This document shows, piece after piece, positions 1-6,400 of a stretch of 7,753 nucleotides of DNA; the stretch's first letter is position 1, and the number at the start of each line of letters is the position of its first letter. Source of the DNA: Fibrobacteria bacterium GUT77. Its GTDB lineage: Bacteria > Fibrobacterota > Chitinivibrionia > Chitinivibrionales > Chitinispirillaceae. The position numbers were made by a program, and so were the translations under genes. The DNA lies in contig LIUJ01000123.1 of assembly GCA_001462255.1 (NCBI GenBank), positions 1 to 7,753 of the forward strand, read 5' to 3'. A model generated the notes under the pieces. That model was not told the DNA's origin and searched no databases. It saw nothing but the letters and a program-made list of their open reading frames with translations.

Positions 1-1
1 C

Positions 2-478
2 TATCCGCAAATAAAGATATGGCCCAACGAATTGTACGCGTACGGCGAGGAACCGCCCGACGACGATCCCCAATGGGGCTATGCAAGCCTGTTCCTTTCC
101 GGTTACGACTACGTTCAAAAAGACGGCGCGGACATAGCCGGTTTTTACGCCGACAGAACCCAGGCGCGCGTGGTAAACGCCGCGTCGTTCAGTTTCAAGC
201 TTGCCGAATTTAAAATTACGCCTAACCCGAATAATCCGGACCTGCGCCCCGTAGAGTACAGGCTGGATCCTTCGGGCGTTCACATACCTTTTGCCGCTGG
301 CAGGGTTTTTAATTTTAAAATAAGAACAAAGGACACGTCGTCGGATCCGCTAAATAAGGGATTCCCGACCGACGAAGGCCCCTTTATCGAAGGCGTTTTC
401 CCGCCGCTGAATTACAATACGCCCGAAGAAAATTCTTTCCAGTACAGGGGCGAACCCGTTAAGATTCTTGTTTTCAAT
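2..478 (+). other. N-terminal partial region upstream of the first clear linker (residues 1-159)
   Basis: Residues 1-159 are the start of the visible protein and are cut by the window edge. They are acidic and aromatic (EEPPDDDPQWGY near residues 16-27) with alternating hydrophobic stretches expected of beta strands (for example FSFKLAEFKI, near 65-74, and RVFNFKIRTKD). No opening linker is visible, so this could be the back part of an Ig-like module or a different domain. It ends in a strand, PVKILVFN, that runs into the SDSRPTVEI linker. I cannot assign a family to it. Confidence 0.5.
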
Positions 479-3400
479 TCCGATTCAAGGCCGACGGTGG
501 AGATAAACAACGACGATATATCCAAGGCGGAACTGGACGCCAAACCCAATATCTATATAACCGAGCCGACCTCAAAGAAGATCGCCGTTAACAAATCCGG
601 GCGGGACGATTTCCGCCTGCGCCTGCTTGTTACGTTCGCCAAGGGCGGCACGCTGCAGAACGCGAAACTGCGGTACATACATGAGGGCACGAACCGGTAC
701 GGGGACCTTGAATGGGGCGATTCCGACGGCGACGGTGTTGCCGATCCCAACGGCGTTCCTTACGGCGACGGCACGGTATTTACCTTTACCGCGACGGGCG
801 GGCTTAAGGAAACGGATCCTCAAAACCCGGGGTACAATAAAGATATTTTCACCTCCAGTTCCGAGCCTTATACTCTTATTTTCACCATAAGATCCAACGA
901 GATAAATACGGATTACCGTTATGTGGTGTACATGGACGGAACCCCGCCCGAGGTATCCATACTTTCGGTTACGGGCTCAATCGAAAATAAAGTAAGCGGC
1001 GCCGCCGATGTCGCGGGCATTGAGGGCGGAAAAATAAACGCCAATCCTTACACGGTGAACGGCAACATACAGGTAAGGGTTGACCGCAAGGACAATTCCG
1101 GCATTATGGCTTTCAGGCCGGACGCCGGTATGGGAGAAAATCCGCCCGGAAGCGAGCTTGATTTCCCGATGGTCAAGTGGATTGTCGAAGAAGCCTCCCC
1201 CGCGGATTTGACGAAACCGTCGGGCAATGTAATAGATAGGCTGCAGACGTACATTGACAACCCGTCATCCGCCAATCTGGGGTTCTTCAAAGATATAAAA
1301 GACACGCAGAGTTCTTCGTTAACGGCGTTAACATCCGGCTGGGTAAGGCGGCCTATAGCGAATCCGCAAAACGAAGCGGACGGCAGTAACCACTTTAAGC
1401 TTAACACAAGCCGCTGGGACAACGGTATGTATCTGTGGTTATACGTCATTGCCATGGATCAGGTGCAGAACCTGGGCTTTGTCGCCCAGCTGATCAAAGT
1501 GGACCAAAGTAAAGACATACCGGAGCCCAAATCGTCGCCTCTGGATACTAAAAACGCCGGCGGTACTACCATAGACGGTTATGATGATTTGTATGTGAAT
1601 GTTACCGTCAGTAATAACGGCAGCAGCCGCAACCCGAATGTAATGGCGGGCAACTGGGACACGACGAAGGGAACAAGCAATAACATTCTTAAAGGCGAAG
1701 AGGGCATCAGCCTGACTTTTACCGACGACGACGGAATAGACCTTAACACCGGAGTTAAAATATACCTGACGGACCTTAACGTACTTAATACGGTTACGTA
1801 TAACATAACGAAAGAGCTTACCCCGGCGCAGGTTAAGGACGTATTGAGGTCCGGCCACGAAAGGGAGTGGTCCGGAACGCTCGGCCAGAAGACGATGGCC
1901 ACGGTTCTGTTCGGTTCCGGCGACGTTCTTCCGGACGGGATGTATAAAATTGAATTTGAGGTAAAGGACGATGTTAATAAAAAAATAAAAATAGAGCCGC
2001 CTGAAAACCCGGGCGACACGCCGGCGGCCGCGGAGTCCGGAAAGATTGAATATATCTTCGCGGTGTTTACGACAAAGCCGAATGTGGAAATAAAAACCCC
2101 GGACGAAAACGCGTGGGGAAGCGACAAGCCGATTCCCGTTTCCGGAACGGTAAAAAGCCGGTTTGAAATACAGTACGCGTGGATAACATTTACGCCTAAC
2201 GTGGCGGCTCCGGGCGCGAACCCGCTGCCCATAAACATTCCCCTTACACGGGCGGCAGCCGCGGCGCCGGGAACGCCGGATTACGGCTATTACGTATATG
2301 ACTGGGAATACGCGGGCGGGGTTATTTTCCAGCCCGGATATGCTTTTAGTACCGCCGAGCGGGAATTCACCGTGGAAGCGTGGGACAGGATCGGCAATGA
2401 CGGTTACGCGACGCGCAAAGTGCAGGTTGACGGCACGCCGCCTGACGTTACGCTGTCCGAATTTAATTACGGCCGCTCTCCGGATGTGGAAAACGGCCAG
2501 TCGGTTACGTACCTGTACGGCAAGGTCGCCTTTACGGTCAGCGCCACGGACACCAACGGTATGTTTGAAGGCGATGACCAGAACAATTCCGGCATAAAAT
2601 GGTGGGTTCTCCCGAAAACCGCCGCGGAGCCTTCATGGAACACGGCCCCCGCTGTTTATCCCAGCATAGCGGGTACCCAGCCCAATCCCCCGCCAAGCGC
2701 TTCCTGGACAGGCGGCGGCAATTTCTTGAAAACGGATATGAAGGACGGCGGAAAATACATAGGCGTTATTGACACCAGGTATCTGGCGGACTTTAGCACG
2801 GGTACCGAATACAAACTTTGCATTATCGCCATGGACAAGGCCGGAAACACGAGCTTTTATAAAGTTACCAGCGCGACGGGCGTTACTCCGGTAGTTACTA
2901 CCAACGCCTATGAAACCTTCAGGGTTGACCAGACCAGGGACTATCCCTTTATATATGAAGATACCATTAACCCGCAGTTGAACAGCGTTTTCGGCGGGTC
3001 AACAGTGGTCATTTCCGGCACTGTCGGCGACGCCGATTTGTTTAACTCGAAAAACCAGACAAAGAGAAACAAGTATGTGGAGATACGCTTCCCCACAATT
3101 GACGCGTCAGGCAATCCTAACGGGTGGATGGCATGGATACCGATACAGATTAACGAGGACACCAACAACGCTTCCCTTGGCGGCATTGATCCTTCGGGCG
3201 CTATTGTTTACAAGTTTAACCCCGCCGGTACGGCGGCGGCCGGTTATCTTTCCGGCGACGGAATCAAGAGCTACCAGATAAGGGTAACGGACGAACCCGA
3301 CGGGCCTACCGCGGCCGAAACTGCCGCAGGCGCCAAGTTCTACGGAAAGAATCCGGACGGCGCCAAAACGGGCGATCCTAATTATCACGGGCCGGTATAC

Positions 3401-6400
3401 AAAGTATTCCCCAAGGAATCCGATTCGTTCAACGATACGTACAAATTCTACGTGGATAAAACCAAACCGGAAATTTTCTTTAACCTGTATGATCCTACTG
3501 CCGGGCATGAAAATAACGTCTCGGTCCGCCCGACTTTCTCAAAGTGGACCCAATTGAAAGAGGCGCTCAACAATAGTCCCGTAAGCAATAAACCTGACGG
3601 CACGCCAACCAAGGGAAATTATATAAAAGAGTACAAGCTTACAGACCTGATTATGAGTTGGGACATCACGACCGCTTCGGGGCCGTTATCCTTTAACAAG
3701 ACCCTTTTGGACAACCCGCCCGATCCGGCCGTTCCCGGGGAATACCCCTGGAACTTAAGCGGTTTTACAATTGCCGATGATACCAGACTTGAAAATATTT
3801 TCAAACAGGCGCCGCAGGGTCAGCAAATTCTAACATTCGAAGCGACGGACCTGGTCCCGCTGACGGGCAGGGTTACATGGATCTTCGCCAAAGACACGCA
3901 GGGGCCGTCGATTGAATTCGGCAATATTACAAGGACGATAAAACGAACGCCGGCACCGGCACTTGCAATGGCGAGCGCCTTCCCCGGCGGCTGGCCGCCG
4001 AATTCCACGGATTGGAATACCGCGTGGGATAGCGTTAGCTGGAGCGGCGCTACATGGAAAGAAATTATAACGAACTGGCCGTCCGAGTACGCTTTTAAAG
4101 CCGCCGCCGAGGTTGTTGACCTGCTTATAAAAGAAAACGATAATTATAATAAATCGCCAAGCACGGTTATAGGCGATCCTGATGACAATGCCGGCACCGC
4201 GGCCGTTATAAAAGGTTCTTTCTCCGACGATTATTCGTCAGTCAGAAAACTCGTGCCGGCGAATGTCAAGACTTACTTCTATTACCGTTTCAAATACAAG
4301 AACGGCACTTTACAGCCTATTCCGGCAAGCATGGTAGGCGGCCTTCAGAAAGTTACTCTGGCAAACACCGGCTGGCAGGGCGCGGGATCTTCCGACTGGA
4401 TTCAAAAAGAAATAGAAGCGCCGCAGGGCAACCAGAATGAAAAATCCGCAAACTGGGAAATAAAACTTAACACGGCCAACGGCTTTACCGGCTCCGACGG
4501 CGAAAATTGGGTTGATATAAGAATGGAAGATACAGCCGGTAATATTTCCGAAATATTCAACGTGGCTTTCCTTGTCGACCGCGCCCCGCCCTTACTGGGC
4601 AGTTACACCGGCACCGGCAATACATTCAAGTCCGGCGACTTTATTGTTAAAAGCGTTACCGGTTATACCGGTACCGACCCCGCGATACCCGGACCGCTGG
4701 ACGTAGACAAGCGCGTGTTCGGCGCGGCGGGCGCGGACGCGACGGATACCGCCATTGTGTTCCAGGTTAGGGGAAGGGTTAACGATTATAACCTGAGTAA
4801 TTTGAAGGTAATTATAGGTCAGGACGGTACTACCTCTTATACGGTTACCGCGTCCGCTGATATAGATTTACTCAAGAGTTCCGCCAACCCGCCCGCTACC
4901 GGAACCGGTGTTACCTATACGGCAGACTCCGACGGCCACAACACGCGGCTTTCGCTGACAGGACCGTATGTGGCGGGCACCGATACGGCTTATACCTCTA
5001 CCAGTACAGGCACCCCCGAATGGGAATGGACCATGAATATTCTGGGAAAGGACGCGTACGGACTCAGGCTGGCCGCGGGTAGTAACGCCGACAGCAACCG
5101 CCGTTACATAAGGGTGACGGCGACCGACAAGGCTGGTAAGAGGGCCGCCGCGCCCGAGGTGCCGGACTGGTACTTCTACCTTGATACCAAAAAGCCGGAC
5201 ATTGAATACACGAACCTGGAAAAAGGAAGATCCGGTTCTTCCTTTGAAAGGGATGTCAAACTTTCCGGCCTTGTAAGCGACGACACCAGGATTAAGGACG
5301 TTAGGTACATAATCGGCAGATGGAATTATTCGACAAAGGTCTGGAACTGGTATGACGGCGGCACCTGGACCCCAACACAGCCGACAGACCTTACAAAATG
5401 GTCAAGCGCGTTTGCAAGCGATACAAACCCGACGCGGCAGACGACAATGGAATGGGCCATAGACAACGCAAAGCTGAACGCGACGGGCAAATACCCGACA
5501 GATCTTCTGAAAACGGAAGGCCAATACAGGATCGATCTGTATGTAACCGACTTCTCGCTTGGCGCCGGTAATCCCAATGACACAAGGCAGGGGAATAATG
5601 ACGAACTTAGCGTCTCGCCTAACGGATTTATGGATTACGGAGGAAAAGTCTCGGCGCGGGTGTTCTATATTGACATGGCGGATCCTGTTCTTAAATGGGC
5701 TGCTAATATAGAAGAAAAAACGTATTTTAGAAACGAAGTTACCGCCGCCAACAAGGGCCAGGTAATCTTTGGGTTTGAAGCCGGCGACGGCAATACCCTG
5801 CTAAAATGGACCGCCGTAATTAAAGATAAAGACGGTAATATTGTCAAAAACGGAAGTACGGAATGGGATGCCGGAAAAGATAAGACGTCGATAGCCATAC
5901 CGGTTCCCGCTACCGTTGCTCCTTCGGCCGCGGGTAATATTAACGACGCGACGGCAATAGACGTGCGGAATTTTGAAATTAAGCCGTTTATGACCGTTGA
6001 CGGGACTTCCGGAGGGAACGCTCTTGACCTTGGCGCGGCCGTTCTGCCGATTTATACCATAACAATTACCGTAACGGACGGGGCAAACAGGACAAGCAGT
6101 ATTTCCAAGCAGTTTACGCTGGACAACACGCCGCCGGAATTTATTAAAGAAAGATACCAGCCGCTAAGTTACAAATGGGGCGATAACGACAAACCCGCCG
6201 CCTCCGAAGGTACGCCGGCGCGTTCTTACTCTTATGATGCCATAACCGGAAAATTAAGTATCCGGGGCGGTACAAAGGATAACAGCAACCAGATAAAGAG
6301 CATATCCTACTATGTGGTAAACAGCGCCGACAGTTCAAGTTTTGCCAGTTACCCGAATCCGTCAGCGCTGGCGGATAGTAAGTGGCGTACTACCAAGGGT

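Noticed and set aside
932..934. First in-frame ATG as a possible gene start
   Set aside because: It encodes the Met of the MDGTPP linker, follows 310 codons of in-frame module-like sequence, and has no ribosome binding site pattern suited to a start.
1048..1858. Two overlapping minus-strand open frames of 135 and 139 codons, and others of 60-133 codons elsewhere on the minus strand
   Set aside because: All are antisense shadows of the + frame. They overlap one another, lack family motifs, and have no intergenic space for a promoter or terminator.
1579..2238. 219-codon open frame on the minus strand, with a few hydrophobic stretches
   Set aside because: It is fully antisense to the long + frame, shows no recognisable domain, and its hydrophobic residues arise from complementing the Asp/Lys/Asn-rich codons of the + frame. 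The + frame has coherent module motifs across the same bases.
2298..2597. 99-codon + strand open frame, and similar ones at 19-213, 627-890, 3075-3281 and 6570-6821
   Set aside because: They are out of frame with the long coding frame, rich in Arg, Thr and Pro as expected of shifted GC-rich codons, and unlike any domain.
267..3200. 13-base identical string gatccttcgggcg at about 267-279 and 3188-3200
   Set aside because: It encodes the short tripeptide Asp-Pro-Ser plus Gly in both places and does not extend further; chance plus codon bias is enough.
4604..4677. Repeated ACCGGT/ACCGGC blocks resembling a palindromic regulatory site
   Set aside because: They are explained by the codons of Thr-Gly repeats (YTGT twice) within module 9 and lie inside the gene, with no promoter nearby.
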